From the NCBI RefSeq assembly GCF_017591425.1, contig NW_024467120.1:11925746-11989745 (forward strand): a stretch of DNA of 64,000 nt, written 5' to 3'. A program made the position numbers and the translations under genes. The notes under the pieces are model-generated. The model was not told the DNA's origin. It did not search any database and saw nothing but the letters and a program-made list of their open reading frames with translations. Positions 12,966 to 26,687 of the stretch are shown here, piece after piece (position 1 is the first letter of the stretch; every line of letters begins with the position of its first letter). Source of the stretch: Ochotona curzoniae. Lineage: Eukaryota; Chordata; Mammalia; Lagomorpha; Ochotonidae.

Positions 12966-13235
12966 CTTGAGGATCTGGCATTGTGGCATAGATACTTAGG
13001 CTATTTTCTTTTAAACCTGCATCCCACATGGGTGACAATTGATGTCCTGATTGTTCTACTTTTAATCTGACTCACCAACAATGCTCTATGAGGAAAATAG
13101 ATGGTGCAAGTGTTTGGGAACCTGCCACCCACATGAGACACGAGAATAAGCCCCTAGCTCTGGCAGATGAAGCAGCTTTCTCCCTGTTAGCTCTGCATTT
13201 CAAATCAGTAATAAATAAATAATTTTTAAAACACA
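12966..13235 (+). mobile_element. Old SINE related to CSINE2
   Basis: GGCATTGTGGCATAGATACTTAGGC starts a decayed tRNA-like head. CCTGCCACCCACATGAGACA and an AATAAATAAATAA tail follow. It was inserted before the neighbouring younger SINE, judging by its divergence. Confidence 0.65.
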
Positions 13236-13378
13236 GATACACAGAGTAGTGCTAAGTCAGATAGCATGAGGTTTAATGAAAGCAAGTACATCTGCTACAT
13301 CAGGCAGGTGTCTCAGGAAAGAGCTGACAGTCCATCCATTTTGGACTGGATTTTTTTGTTATTGCTTTGTTTTAGTTT

Positions 13379-13379
<1 letters not shown>

Positions 13380-13411
<32 letters not shown>
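13380..13411 (+). repeat. GTT trinucleotide microsatellite
   Basis: About ten tandem GTT units inside a T-rich stretch. An open frame that reads it as poly-Gln or poly-Val is an artefact of the repeat. Confidence 0.9.
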
Positions 13412-15200
13412 TGGTTTTTGTTTTTTGGTTTTGGCTGTGGGCTCCCATTTCTTCCCTGCTTCTTCTTCTTCTGGGAAATTGCTGATTGGAGAACTTTTTA
13501 AGTATAGACAATCTTCACAGGATTGTATTAGCACTGTGCTGCTCAAACTAATGGCCCTGTGAGGGCCAGGTTGGGAAGATTCCCTTAATCTGCTCCTGAG
13601 GAGAGGATTGAAACCCACCAAATTGAGTTATTAAAAATGAAAATTTACTTCAATGTTGCATTCCAGCACAGTAAATGTATAGAGACTGAGACACAGCACT
13701 GAAAGAATTGTGAGCAGCCAGTTTTAGTCAAGGTGAAATCAGGGGATCCTGGCTTTAGCAGAGTGCAAGAGGCAAGAGCAACCCTAGCAGGTCATACTTA
13801 CTGATTTGTTTCAAAATTATGTCACATGGGATAATGTGATGATTATCGTTTGTGTGGAGAACAATGGACAATATAATATATGCATAATGATTTTTGGTTA
13901 TGTTTTTAGAATGTGTATCCATCTACCCAAAGCCACAGGTTCTAGGCAGCCTGCTTCCTATGAAAACTGCTTTGTAACCTTGTGCTAGTTTTCCATGAAG
14001 ACTAAAAGCTTTGAGACAGTGGCAAGCACAGCATCCTGCTTGGCTTCACCATGGCTCACATACCATGCCTAATTGTCAATCTTGGATTTCCCAGCAACCA
14101 GCCACAAGTGTAAAAATCATCTGTTCATTAGACTGGAAAGGCTCAGCCTAACAAAGGCTAAAAAATACCCCCAACACACTGATGCTCTGGTGTCAGGCCT
14201 TCCTTCCTTGTTCCATTACCAGAATTCCCGTGTTCCTCAAAAATTCCCATTTGGCTTAGCCCCTCTTACACATACGAGGTAATATCAACTAACTTGGAGT
14301 GTTGCCAAATCATCAACATGATTGAAGGCAGAAAACTGAGGAACCCTTCCTAAGGCTGATCCTGATTCTGTGCTTCTCCATGGAAGCCATGGCCCTCTAA
14401 GCATCACTGGAACAAGACTAGAACGAAGACCCCAACTGTTTTTCTTCCTCACGGGAATTTGCAAATATTGTGTGGTTCCATCAATGAAATGTTAGAAATG
14501 TATTCTAACATTTAATTTTTTGACAGTTACCATGTAACCCTATTGAGTTAACCAATGTTTATATATTTAAAACAAGAATTTTTCCAATTTCTTTATAACC
14601 TCATTGCTAGAAACATGGAAGCTAACAAGTAGGCCTGTATACACTGGCATCTGATTCAAGAAACTAACTTCAGAACAAATCAATAAGTAAAAGAAAAGGC
14701 TGCATTTTCAAAGTACTTAACACTCCAAACAGTGACTAGGGACTTACTAATTTCATGCAAGATTCTGAAGGTGGCAAGCATTAAGTCACTTTGTAAGATA
14801 CAAATAATACATATTAAAGATACACTTTAAAAAGCTATCACACATAAAAGACTGGTAGCCTTATTTTGCAAGAATGTTATACATTACAACAGATAACCTT
14901 TCAAACAAACCCAAGCATCTATTATTTCCATTAAGTTTCAATGATATGCAAATCAAATGTTTGCACCCGTGTGTAAATACAGTAGACCCATAATCAACAC
15001 ATTGGTGCTCAAATTTGCAGTTCAAAGACATAACAAAACTTCACCACCCTTCACATGTTGGTCCAAAACCCTACTTATAAATTTGGACATATGGCCAAGT
15101 CACTTGAATATCAAGCAAAACCCAGTGCCTATGAAACTGTATCACATAATACAATGTTAATAATTAAAACTCAATAGAAAAAAACAAAAAAAAAAAAAAA
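13412..15200. other. Intergenic, no gene seen
   Basis: AT-rich DNA with no supported gene or named repeat. A 17-base A-run at about 15184-15200 borders the next H4 gene's 3' end. Confidence 0.6.
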
Positions 15201-15239
15201 TCAAGCACAAATGCCAGCTCCCTTTAGAGAAAAGTTGGG

Positions 15240-15255
15240 GGCCCTGAAAAGGGCC
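15240..15255 (-). terminator. Histone mRNA 3' stem-loop of the second H4 gene, with HDE
   Basis: The minus strand reads GGCCCTTTTCAGGGCC, beginning 33 bases after the H4 stop. The HDE-like AAAGGGAGCTGGCAT lies beyond it (about 15211-15226). The 3' untranslated region matches that of the H4 gene at 38 kb except for one base. Confidence 0.95.
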
Positions 15256-15287
15256 TTTGGTTGATAGTTCGGGGTTGCAGGAGCAGC

Positions 15288-15617
<330 letters not shown>

Positions 15618-15657
15618 CTAAAGGCAACCGGTAGCCAGGAATGCAAGAAGAGTCTGC

Positions 15658-15690
15658 TTATATAGCAATGCGGCGGACCTGTTTGAAAGC
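15658..15690 (-). promoter_or_regulatory. H4 promoter: TATA and H4 subtype element
   Basis: On the minus strand TATATAA lies at 15658-15664, and GCTTTCAAACAGGTCCG, an H4 site II element, at 15674-15690. Both match the arrangement at the other two H4 genes. Confidence 0.9.
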
Positions 15691-15699
15691 GCGAGAACA

Positions 15700-17450
15700 A
15701 GACAAGGCGGGGAAACCCTTTGAGTCCCCGCCCCCTAGTACTACCAGGAGGGAGGAGGGGGAAGAGGATGATATAGCAAAAGTCACAAGTGTGTAAGGAA
15801 CCTATAAACAGAAATGTAAGTACATTTTTTTTTTTTAGTATGTGGAGTCGACACATGTTCTATTAATCTCCCTAACAGAACTGAAACAATACCAAATGCA
15901 AACAAATTTGTAACCACAATTGCCAAGCAATACAGCTTAATAGGGTAAGCCAGGTTTGGGATTTGAAATCTGTAAGCGTCTGCTCACTCATGTCTGAAGG
16001 TGTGTTGTTGATCTATGTTAGCACAATGATCTGCATAAACAGGGTATGAGAAACAAAATGTTATAATACCAACAGGAATAAAACACAAAAGAAATTCGAA
16101 GCATTGTTTAAACAATGCCTATATAGGCTTGGTGTTTCATTTGAAAAAGTATGCATCATACTTTTAAGCAATGAAACATTGCAGACAAAAAGGGGTATAA
16201 ATTACAAGGACTCCTGTATTACAATATGAAAAAACAGGATGGTGCAGTTATTGACTATATTTCCCTGTATTAATCCCAGCACAGGACTTTGCAAGTAACA
16301 GAAAAAATAATCATGTAGTTAGAGCTAGGTTTTTATATATAGACTTTTTGCAAAACGAGTTGCACAGAATTTCACAGATAAATAATGTCCTTAGAATACA
16401 ATGCTCAAATTAATTTTTACCGCACACCCTCAATATTTCAAGCGCACAGTACTAAATATCATACACTTTTTGAAACAAGGTTAGCAATATGTTGACAAGA
16501 TAATTTTGATGGGTGAAACCAAACCTAATAGGCACACTTTACCACCAAAGCAGCTAAAACTACCCAAAATATGTCATAAAAAATTGCAATCATTTGGGCT
16601 AACCATTGAATCTCAAGCAATACAAAGCAACAAATTCCTAAATAATTATCACAGTTTTCATTGATTTTTTTTAACTTGTAATGCCAACGAGAAGATATGG
16701 AAATATGCAATAGAGTTCTATAAAGTTATAACTCAGTTACCTCAAACTGATATCTTGTAAAGCAAGGTCAGAGAACATCCCAAAATAAACAGTTATTGCG
16801 TACGGACTACTTTGACAGATATGGGATCCTGAAAGCGAACGGAAGAACAAACACACTGAACTTTATGCTTCTTAACAGGTGCTGCACAGTCCCTGTGAAA
16901 AATGGATCATCCGATACCAGAAGAAAATTAATAGTGTTACTATGTAATGGGAGTTAAAGCCAAAAAACTGTACAAAGCAATTTTTCTAGTGACTTTCTTT
17001 TCTAGTTACTTGTCTACTCAACTAACCCAAGACCCTTTGCAGTGCTTAGAATTTAGACATATAATAGTTCCTCCACTTTTGCTTCCACAGTTCAAAATAC
17101 CAAAAGCCAGCCACAGCCAAAAAAAAAAAAAGGAAAGAAAAACAGCATTTTTGTCTGAACTTGCATTCCTTCAAGTTTTATGCTGCAAACTCACAGACAT
17201 CAATCATGCCTTTCTCCGATATCCTCATGTTGTACTGTACCAGGCATCAATATGTACAATATAGGATGAATTAGAGGAACCACATTCTCACCTTACTATG
17301 ATTTTCCCTTTATTACTAACCATTGTTAACACCCTTGTATGCCAGAGTTAGAAATAAGTAGTATGCATGTATGCACAGGACAAAAACTGGTATATTTGAG
17401 TCGCCACTAAATTCATGCAGCATAAAGAAGTTCATAATCACCAGCTATTG
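15700..17450. other. Intergenic, no gene seen
   Basis: A short GC-rich stretch sits upstream of H4 (to about 15760), then the sequence is AT-rich with no supported gene. A 13-base A-run is at about 17119. Confidence 0.6.
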
Positions 17451-17454
17451 TTGT

Positions 17455-17965
17455 GCCCAGATTTGAGATCCTCAGAAATCACCAGGAGTCTGAAGTAGAT
17501 CCAAGGGTACAAGCATGGTTTATTCAAGATGGTTTATTCAAGTTCAGCACATCTGAACCGGGGTTCTTGTCTGAGAGCAGGTAGCTGGCAGACCGACATC
17601 CCTTACTGGAGTGTGTGAACAGCACATTCACAGGGTTTTTATAGGAGCAGTCCTCAAAAACTTGGAAAGAGGCAATTCACAACACCCTGCAAGGTAAGGA
17701 GAAATACCACATGTTCCCTACCCATCTCAGTGGGACAGCCATGCCTCCAGTAACTATGGTAAGCACCCACTTAATTACTTGGAGTCATCTGTGAGATAGC
17801 CAGACTTAGGTGGGCCTTGATTCATAAGAATTGGGGCCCATCAGTGCAAAAGGCCACATAGGCCATTTGGCCTGCAAGCTCACAGAGTTTCTTAGTAGCA
17901 CTGATCCATGAGCAAATGGTTGGGATTTTCACACTAAGGTTCTTTTCCAGCACACTTCTAAGACC
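17455..17965 (-). mobile_element. Isolated LTR-like element
   Basis: The minus strand shows the order expected of a retroviral-type LTR: TATAAAAA at 17636-17643, then about 100 bases on two AATAAA signals (17533-17538 and 17519-17524) lying in a 14-base direct duplication. No internal retroviral coding region is adjacent, so a solo LTR is most likely. The borders are estimates. Confidence 0.5.
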
Positions 17966-18990
17966 ATTACACATATTTTCTAGGTTGTACAGCAATGCAC
18001 CTTAAAGCCAGTGTTGTCTGGCTATGCACAGCAACTAGTTAGTTGTACATGCTACTGCATTGTAGTCTGGCCCTAACTAAACTATACTGGGTCAGGTTTG
18101 GAAATTCCTTCCATGCCTGTGACTTTGACATTCCATACAGGTGCCAGTTCCTATCCCTGCTGCTCTATTTTCAATCTAGCCTTCTACTTTCATGGTTGGA
18201 AAAAGCTGTGGTAGGACAAACAGGATCCATGGGGACAGTCAAGGAGTGAAAACAGCAGACAATGACTTTCCCTTCCAAATGTGCCACTAGAAAAACGTTT
18301 CCCTTTCAGGACCATCGGAAAGCGTGGTTATAATTGCCAACTTAAAAGCAAACCAGAACCATTTAAACCTGTCTCAAAATCCATAGCTTCAGCTGCAAGT
18401 AGGGTCACGTCAAGCAATCACAGCTGGAACAAGCAGAATGTTGGCAACGAAAAAGGACATGAACACTTCCCCAGAAAACCGTTTCTTTGCCAAATGCATC
18501 TGGACTGCCATGCCGTGGCAATCATCCACTATGGATTATCAGATGCTGCTGTTTCTGAATGGCACAGCATTTGAAGAACATTTCCATTGCAGGATCTTTC
18601 GGAAGTCGATAAATATACCCACAAGACCTTAGATGCCCATACTAACAGGCTTGCCCACCTTGTTGGACCAAACAGGTGCCTCGTAGGAAGTGGGAATTTT
18701 GACAGACATTAAAATTTCTGGTGACTCACAGGCCACTGTGACAGGGAAAGGCACAAAACCCACACTGGCAAAACGGTGAGTTCAAGGCCAGCAAGGCCTT
18801 AAAACCACAGTAACATTTTAGCAAATGTTAGCCAAACTTCCAAGCAAAACATCCAAGAACCACCTTAGTCTGCAACCGCTCAAAAACATAAGAGCCAAAA
18901 TTATGGGGACAGGTAAAGGTAACAAACTTCTTAACTGCTAGATTGGACCTGATCGAAGAGAACCCACAAGATTGGACTGGATATTAAAGC
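17966..18990. other. Intergenic, no gene seen
   Basis: Moderate GC sequence without a histone-like or other recognisable frame. No repeat family is identified. Confidence 0.55.
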
Positions 18991-19028
18991 TTAACACATT
19001 GACAGCTCCTTTTACAGAAAAGGTGATT

Positions 19029-19044
19029 GGCTCTGAAAAGAGCC
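19029..19044 (-). terminator. Histone mRNA 3' stem-loop of the first H3 gene, with HDE
   Basis: The minus strand reads GGCTCTTTTCAGAGCC, beginning 35 bases after the H3 stop. An HDE, AAAAGGAGCTGTCAATGTG, lies at about 18995-19013 and closely matches the sequence expected to pair with the U7 snRNA 5' end. Confidence 0.95.
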
Positions 19045-19078
19045 TTTGGGTTGAAGGTGGGCCTCACAGAAGAACGAG

Positions 19079-20270
<1,192 letters not shown>

Positions 20271-20277
20271 ATTTCGT

Positions 20278-20823
<546 letters not shown>

Positions 20824-20829
20824 TAACAC

Positions 20830-21500
20830 AAGTCGTGGTGTAAAATTTGCTGTCCTGAGGAAGATGAGTGAACGCTTGTGCAGGCTTTTTGTCTCCTGTA
20901 CTATATGATATGAAGGTGAAAATTTGAACGAAGAGGTACTGTTTAGTAACTGTCCACATAGGGTATTATATACTTTATTACAGCTTCCGGCGCAGCTCAT
21001 TATTAGTAGGCAATGGTACCTATGGTCAAATGATTCAGAGGATGTGTCTTGTTTGGGTCTAGTCAATGGGACTCAAAATTTAGGTTAAGGAATCACAAGT
21101 AATGGAGTAAAATTAAATGCCATCATGTCACTGCTTGCAAATTACCTTTTAATTTCTCTAAAAGGAGATTCCTGGAAATTGTAACTAAAAATAGGTGCCT
21201 TGAGCCCACAAAGAATACATGACATGAAGATAAACTGAACAGCCCCAGGTAAGGAAATAGCTTTTACAATTGATAATACGATAGCAGAACACTTGATGCC
21301 TAATGTAAATTAAATACCATTGTAACTGACACTGCTGTTCAGTGTACCTGTTAGCTCTGCACTTAAACCTGTTACAATGAAGTTGTATTACAGCGCTTTC
21401 AAAGACCCAAAGTCTTTGAATTACTGAGTAATTTTTACTGAGTAATTTTCCAGAGCCACTTCCATTCTCTTTGAAAGTTCTGTAATACATAATCATTGGC
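20830..21500. other. Intergenic, no gene seen
   Basis: AT-rich sequence. An open frame of 131 codons on the minus strand (21185-21580) has no recognisable domain and is probably chance. Confidence 0.5.
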
Positions 21501-21691
21501 AGTTTCAACTGGAAATTTAACAGGTGCTCTAGTCTCCTTTGGCGGTTAAGTTTCAGTAGACTTCTCACATTTGTTCCCAAAGCAGTTTTTGCTATCCTCT
21601 TACCAATTCTTGCAAGTCTGCTTCCAAGTAGGTGCGTTTCCCTCAGATTCCTGGAAACCCAAATCTAGTTCAAAGGCTCTTTATCAGAGCC
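21500..21691 (+). pseudogene. Decayed 3' end of an H2B copy with variant stem-loop
   Basis: GGCTCTTTATCAGAGCC at 21675-21691 keeps both histone stem arms but has a five-base loop. Upstream, CTTCCAAGTAGGTGCGTTTC (from 21621) aligns with the end of H2B (AGCTCCAAGTAGACGCGTG), including the stop at 21629-21631. The preceding frame reads T-N-S-C-K-S-A-S-K, similar to the normal end [11 protein letters not shown] with gaps. Alignment further upstream is weak. Most likely a long-dead tandem H2B duplicate. The stem-loop itself is plain, the H2B origin is inference. Confidence 0.45.
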
Positions 21692-22655
21692 ATTCAAAGC
21701 CTCCAGACAACAGCTTTAATACTGTGCTTTGGGTTATTTAAGAGAAACAAACAAAAAAACCCACGCTGAAGGGCATTTTCTACATAAACCGCTTTGTTTT
21801 GAGCTAAAAACTGTTTGAGATAAATGGATATGTGTTGTGCTTCAGGTATTCAGAAGCCAGAAAATTAGTATTAACCGGACTGTTTTCTTCATGGTTATAA
21901 TTCTAGAGTGAGGCCGGGGCAGCAGGAATCCACAACATGAACAGTAAGACTGGACTAATCATTTAAGGCAAGACAAATTTGGGTGCTGAACAGGAAGACG
22001 GAGAGAAGTTAAAGTTCGTATTGACAGACTCAGTTTAGAGCAGAGACCACATGTAAATTGCACTCGATGTCAACTTGTGCGGAGTTCACATTGATTCAGC
22101 GTCTTCCCAATATAGACAGGTGGGTGTTCCAGCCATGAGTTGTCCCAGCATGGAACACCACCTGCCTAACTGCCGGGGTCTTCATTCCGCATCTTATGTC
22201 TTCCTTCTAATGTGCATTTTGGAGGCAACAAATGATGGTTCAGGTACCTGGACCCCTGCCTCGCAGTTTTGAGATAGGTGGAGCTCCTGGCCTCATGGTT
22301 AGGAATTCCAGGGATGTGAACTAGCAGATGGGAGACCTCTGTCTCTGCTTTTAAATACAGTGACATTGAATAAATACATGTATTTAAATGTAAATAGCAT
22401 TCTAAGGATAGCTAGGATGATGTATTTTATGCCTTGATAAAGTTTTGAATGAGGCAAAGGGTCTTTTTTTTTTTTTCTTGATACCTCTATTGATGCATTA
22501 TTAGCTACTCCCTGAAGTGAGACAACTTGAAAGGGGCACAAATAAATAAAAGTCGGTTATTTCTCTCACATAAAACCATGTATCTCAGGCCTGGGTTATA
22601 AACTCTGAAAATCTTATGGAAAGAACTCACTTTTAATGAGTGTTAACTTTTTCCT
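21692..22655. other. Intergenic, no gene seen
   Basis: No coding region or RNA gene supported. A decayed SINE may occupy about 22060-22350 (fragments such as GGTGGGTGTTCCAGCC), but it is too diverged to call. Confidence 0.5.
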
Positions 22656-22659
22656 TTCT

Positions 22660-22992
22660 GTTTTTAACTATTAATTTATTATTTTATTGTAAAGGTAGAA
22701 TTACAGAAAAGCAGAAGGGGCAGAGAAAAAGATCTTCCATACCCTGGTTCACTCCCTAAATGGCAACAATGGCTGTTACTGACCCAATTTAAATTTAGGA
22801 GTCAGGAGTTTCTTCCAGGTCTTCCACATGTGTACAGGGTCCCAAGGCCTTAGGCAATTCCCCACTGCTTTCCCAGGCCACAAGCAGGGAGCTGGGTGGG
22901 AAGTAGGGCAGCCAGGACACAGACCAGCAAACACATGGGATCCCAGGGTTGGAAGTGGAGGATTAGCCTTTGGAACCATTGCACCAGACCCC
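22660..22992 (-). mobile_element. CSINE-type SINE, diverged
   Basis: Reverse-orientation CSINE blocks AAAAAGATCTTCCATACCC, GGTTCACTCCCTAAATGG, AAGCAGGGAGCTGGGTGGG and ACATGGGATCCCAGG lie in order, preceded by a T-rich tail. Confidence 0.85.
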
Positions 22993-23139
22993 GTTTGTTT
23001 TCAAATATATGAAATGCATGAATATTCTAAATATAATGTGCAATTGAATGCTACAATAGAAAATCAGTACAAAACAAATAGGATGGATAAATCTCATCAC
23101 TATTAAACCATTCACAGCACTAGCACTCTAGCATAACCA

Positions 23140-23415
23140 GTAATACCACAGCGTGCAGTACCACTACCCAATATATGGGTGCCAGTTTGAGTCCCACTTG
23201 CCTCACCTGGGACCCAGCTCCCAGCTAACACACTTGGGAAAGCAGCAGAGAATGGCTCAACTGCTTAGGCCTTTGCACACATGTGGGAGAACTAGAAGAA
23301 GCTCCTGGGTTGAGATTGGCTCCAGCCCTGGTTTTTTCAGCCTTTTGGGGAGTGAGCCAGAGGACTGTAAATCTCTCTCTGTCTCTCCCTCCCAGTTCCT
23401 CAGTAATTCAGCCTT
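23140..23415 (+). mobile_element. CSINE-type SINE, old
   Basis: The blocks CCACAGCGTGCAGTACCAC, TGGGTGCCAGTTTGAGTCCC, CACTTGGGAAAGCAGCAGAG and TTGGGGAGTGAGCCAGAGGA are followed by a CT-rich end. It abuts an LTR-like element on its right. Confidence 0.75.
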
Positions 23416-23419
23416 GGTA

Positions 23420-23890
23420 AAATCCACTCACAAAATGGAGTCACTTTGGTTCAGGCAGACCTGCATAAGTTTGCTAACCTGCACTTTATTTCTTCTGTAA
23501 AAAAAACGTTTTGCCAGTTTCCTGCTTTTTGAGCCAGATCACAAGGAGTAACATGCCCTGATAGCAACCCTCAGTTCCAGGAATCAATATTATATGATTT
23601 ATTCGCTCATTGTTCCCATGACTGCCTCCTATGGTTGCTATACCCATTGTCTATCCATTGTTCCCATGGCAACCACCCCTGGCTGTCCAACTCACCTGGT
23701 TCCCAAGGCTGTATAATTCACTCACTCTGTGAAAACTCTCACGTTCAAGTACTCTGAAGGAAGAGAGCGCTGACCCCTGCCATGTGATCTGTTTACCTGC
23801 CTCCTCAATAAATTGTTGCTTAGCAGAGTTGTCTGGGCTGCAATTCTTGGGGAGAGACTCAAGTTGAATGCAATACCTTTCAAACAAATT
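23420..23890 (+). mobile_element. Isolated LTR-like element
   Basis: A TATAAT box at 23712-23717 is followed about 95 bases later by AATAAA at 23807-23812 and a GTTGTCTGGGCTGC-type end, the layout of a class I endogenous retrovirus LTR. No internal coding sequence adjoins it. The borders are estimates. Confidence 0.5.
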
Positions 23891-24088
23891 AATGTTTTTT
23901 ATAAATTAAATAATTCATAAGAAGTTGTTAATATTTTTAAGTAGGTAGGCAAAGAGATGTAGACAATGTTCAGAAGCAAGTATGAATCATAACTAGCCTA
24001 TATATACATTCAGTAGAGATGTATAGCATGTTAAGACAGAAAAAGACAAAAACCAAGAACCGAATATTAGTGAGACACCTAATATTTA

Positions 24089-24517
24089 TTTTTTAAAGAT
24101 TTATTTATTTATGTATTTTGATGATTTTTACATAGTTGATTAGGATGATAAGGGACAAGGGCTACAGAAAGGTGGATGAAACCATTCTTTTCACATTCTC
24201 TTTTTTTCCTTCCTGTAACTGGGGAAACAGGAGAGATAAGGGGAGAAGCTACACTCAGCCTCCCAAAGACCTCTGCACCCTGGGATGAGGGACAGCCACC
24301 CAACACCTCCCCTGGTTCCCAATGTGGAGCATGCTCCGAGGGTCGTACTCAAAATGCTGTGATAGCTCAACAGCTTTCAATTACTGCCAATCTCGCCACT
24401 CCAAGCAGGATGAATCCACTGGTTGATATAGTCAAACTCGATTTACCCAGATAATCACTGTCAACACTTGGCTGGGGTAGTTGATCAATTTGTTCTGTCC
24501 TCTATTATGGTACCAGG
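24089..24517 (-). mobile_element. L1 (LINE-1) 3' end with target-site duplication
   Basis: The minus strand ends in a sequence like that of the plus-strand element at 43-44 kb (a block reading roughly CTGTAGCCCTTGTCCCTTAT, then ATCAAAATACATAAATAAATAAA). A 17-base direct repeat with one mismatch, GAGACACC/CTAATATTTA-type, flanks it at 24072-24088 and 24518-24534, showing a complete, 5'-truncated retrotransposed copy. Confidence 0.75.
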
Positions 24518-24569
24518 GAGACACCCAATATTTATGAAGCACTCAATATTTATGACGGTTTTATTATAA

Positions 24570-24916
24570 CAGCCCAGGGCCCAGCGCTGTAGTCTAATGA
24601 GTAAAGCCCTCGCCTTGCATGCACTGGGATCCGACATACCACCAGTTCTGTTCTTGGCGGGCCCGCTTCCCACCCAGCTCCCTGCTTGTGGCCTGGGAAA
24701 GCAGTGGAACATGGCCCAAAGCCTTGGGACCCTGCACTTGCATGGGAGGCCTGAAGGGGATTTCCTGGCTCTTGGCTTCGAATCGGTGCATCTCCAGCCT
24801 TTGCGGCCGCTTGGGGAGTGAGTGAATCAACAGAAAGAAGATATTCTTCTCTGTCTCTCCTCCTCTCTGTACGTGTGACTTTGTAATTAAAATATTAATA
24901 AATCTAAAAAATTTTT
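24570..24916 (+). mobile_element. CSINE-type SINE, nearly full length
   Basis: Head GGGCCCAGCGCTGTAGTCTA, then CTCGCCTTGCATGCACTGGG, CCCAGCTCCCTGCTTGTGGC, GCGGCCGCTTGGGGAGTGAG, CT-rich stretch and an AATTAAAATATTAATAAATC tail. Moderately diverged. Confidence 0.9.
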
Positions 24917-24919
24917 AAA

Positions 24920-26284
24920 CAGCCCAATGTTGACATGTACAGAGGCTACACTTCTGCACCGAAAACATTTATATATAGAAGGCATAGCCACTCAGAATAT
25001 CCTGGGTGGCTGTGTAATTGTCCCTGACTCTGCAATAGATCAAGCATTACTTCCAAAATCTCTTGCAACTGCTAACCCCTTTGTCATCTGTAGAAGGATA
25101 TTGTGACTCATGAAAGTCAGTGAACACAAGATTACAATTGATTGGATAACATTTTATGAGAATAGGTGGATGGATGCCATTTGTGTAACTGACTGGATAC
25201 CCTTTGTATGAGAACAGCAGAATGAATACCTTTTGTATAACTAATTGGACATAATTCGCATGAGAACAGCTAAATGTGTACCATTGTATAACTAAATGGA
25301 TACATTTGTGTGAGAACAGTTGAGTTGGCAACATGTGAATAAGAACATTTGGTGGAATATGCAAAAGAAAAATATAGAAACAGTTTATGGGTTTCGTTGA
25401 TAAGCTCAATACTTCCTCCCTTATCCTATATGACCCTAAATATATAAAGTCTGAGGCCACTAATAAACTTCAGCTTTCAACCATCAGTAGGAGTCCACTT
25501 GAGTTATTATCAGCTCCAGGCACAAAGTCCATTGCTGCAGGACAGTGAGTGTCATCATCATCATCTCTAATACCCAAAACCACCTGCTGGCAAGGAAGCC
25601 ATCCTGGGAGAGTACTGCAAGTGTGCAAAAGCAAGGATAGCGTAAGAGGTTATGCAGGCTAATAGGTAATTAGATCCATGTACTTGGTAGAATGTGAAAA
25701 GGGAGAATTTCGTTCAAACTGTACAAGATGTTTGTTTCTCCCCAAAGGCCGTGCTTAGTAAGACTGAGGTGCAATCCCACGCCAAGCTTTTAGTTTTATC
25801 ATGGGAATAACAAGGAAGCAATGACCCAGCCTTTCTGAGTATTTAGTTTCTTATGAAAAAAAAAGTTCCTCGACACACCCATCAAGCTTTTTGTTTTAAT
25901 CTGAGCTAAGGAAACAGAATCACAAACCTGACCCTCTGATGAGTTTCGCCCCACCTCTCATTGATTGTTACCTATTACTTGGGTCACCAAAACTGCGCTT
26001 AAGAGACACCACTTCAAACATTTCCTTGGGTCTTTCTCTCTTGAAAACTTCCCTCGTGACAGGCAGGAGGTCTCTGACTTAAGAAATCTGTTTGCTCATT
26101 GATTTGTCCATGTGGAAATTCTTTCAATGTGAGACAGATCAGAGGTTACCTAGTCCCTTGGGAAAAGTTCCCCATAACAGTATCACCTGTATAATCCAGG
26201 CTTGAGATCACATGTCACACAACATACTTCAGATATGATGTTAGCTTTGCCTTCTCTCTTTCCCATGCTTTGTTTTTTGTACTT
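24920..26284. other. Intergenic, no gene seen; degenerate tandem segment
   Basis: Positions about 25140-25330 hold four to five imperfect repeats of roughly 50-60 bases built on GAGAACAGCTGAATGGATACCATTTGTATAAC-like units, each about TGGATACCTTTTGTATAACT in core. The rest shows no gene. Confidence 0.55.
25140..25335 (+). repeat. Degenerate minisatellite-like repeats
   Basis: Recurring cores ATGAGAATAGGTGGATGGAT, ATGAGAACAGCAGAATGAAT, ATGAGAACAGCTAAATGTGT and GTGAGAACAGTTGAGTTGGC are spaced about 57-60 bases apart, each followed by a CATTTGTATAACTGACTGG-like half. They are imperfect tandem units. Confidence 0.7.
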
Positions 26285-26299
26285 AAAATTGATTCCCTG

Positions 26300-26625
26300 T
26301 GCCCGGCGCGGTGGCGCAGTGGTTAAGGTCCTCACCTTGCACGCCCGGGATCCCATATGGGCGCCGGTTCTAATCCTGGCAGCCCCGCTTCCCTTCCAGC
26401 TCCCTGCCTGTGGCCTGGGAAAGCAGTCGAGGACGGCCCAAAGCTTTGGGACCCTGCACCCGCGTGGGAGACCCAGAAGAGTCTCCTGGCTTCGGATCGG
26501 CATAGCATCAGCCGTTGCGCTCACTTGGGGAGTGAATCATCGGACGGAAGATCTTCCTCTCTGTCTCTCCTCTCTGTATATCCGCCTTTCCAATAAAAAA
26601 TAATAATAAAAATAAATCTTAAAAA
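26300..26625 (+). mobile_element. CSINE-type SINE, young and full length with perfect TSD
   Basis: Near-consensus copy: GCCCGGCGCGGTGGCGCAGT head with a Pol III A-box, GGTTCTAATCC as B-box-like element, GTCGAGGACGGCCCAAAGC, GGAGTGAATCATCGGACGGA, CT-rich stretch and AATAAAAATAAATC tail. A perfect 15-base duplication AAAATTGATTCCCTG lies at 26285-26299 and 26626-26640. Confidence 0.97.
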
Positions 26626-26687
26626 AAAATTGATTCCCTGAGTTTAAGGCGTGGGATCCAGAAAACACATTGGTCAGTGTGTTCTGT

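Noticed and set aside
13380..13411. Poly-Gln or poly-Val open frames over the GTT repeat
   Set aside because: They arise from the microsatellite alone and have no supporting gene structure.
25140..25335. CRISPR-like spacing of repeats
   Set aside because: Units are degenerate, unspaced tandem repeats in mammalian DNA. No direct-repeat/spacer regularity is present.
26300..26400. tRNA-like A and B boxes in SINE heads taken as tRNA genes
   Set aside because: They lack cloverleaf pairing and are joined to the SINE body. The same head recurs in many copies.
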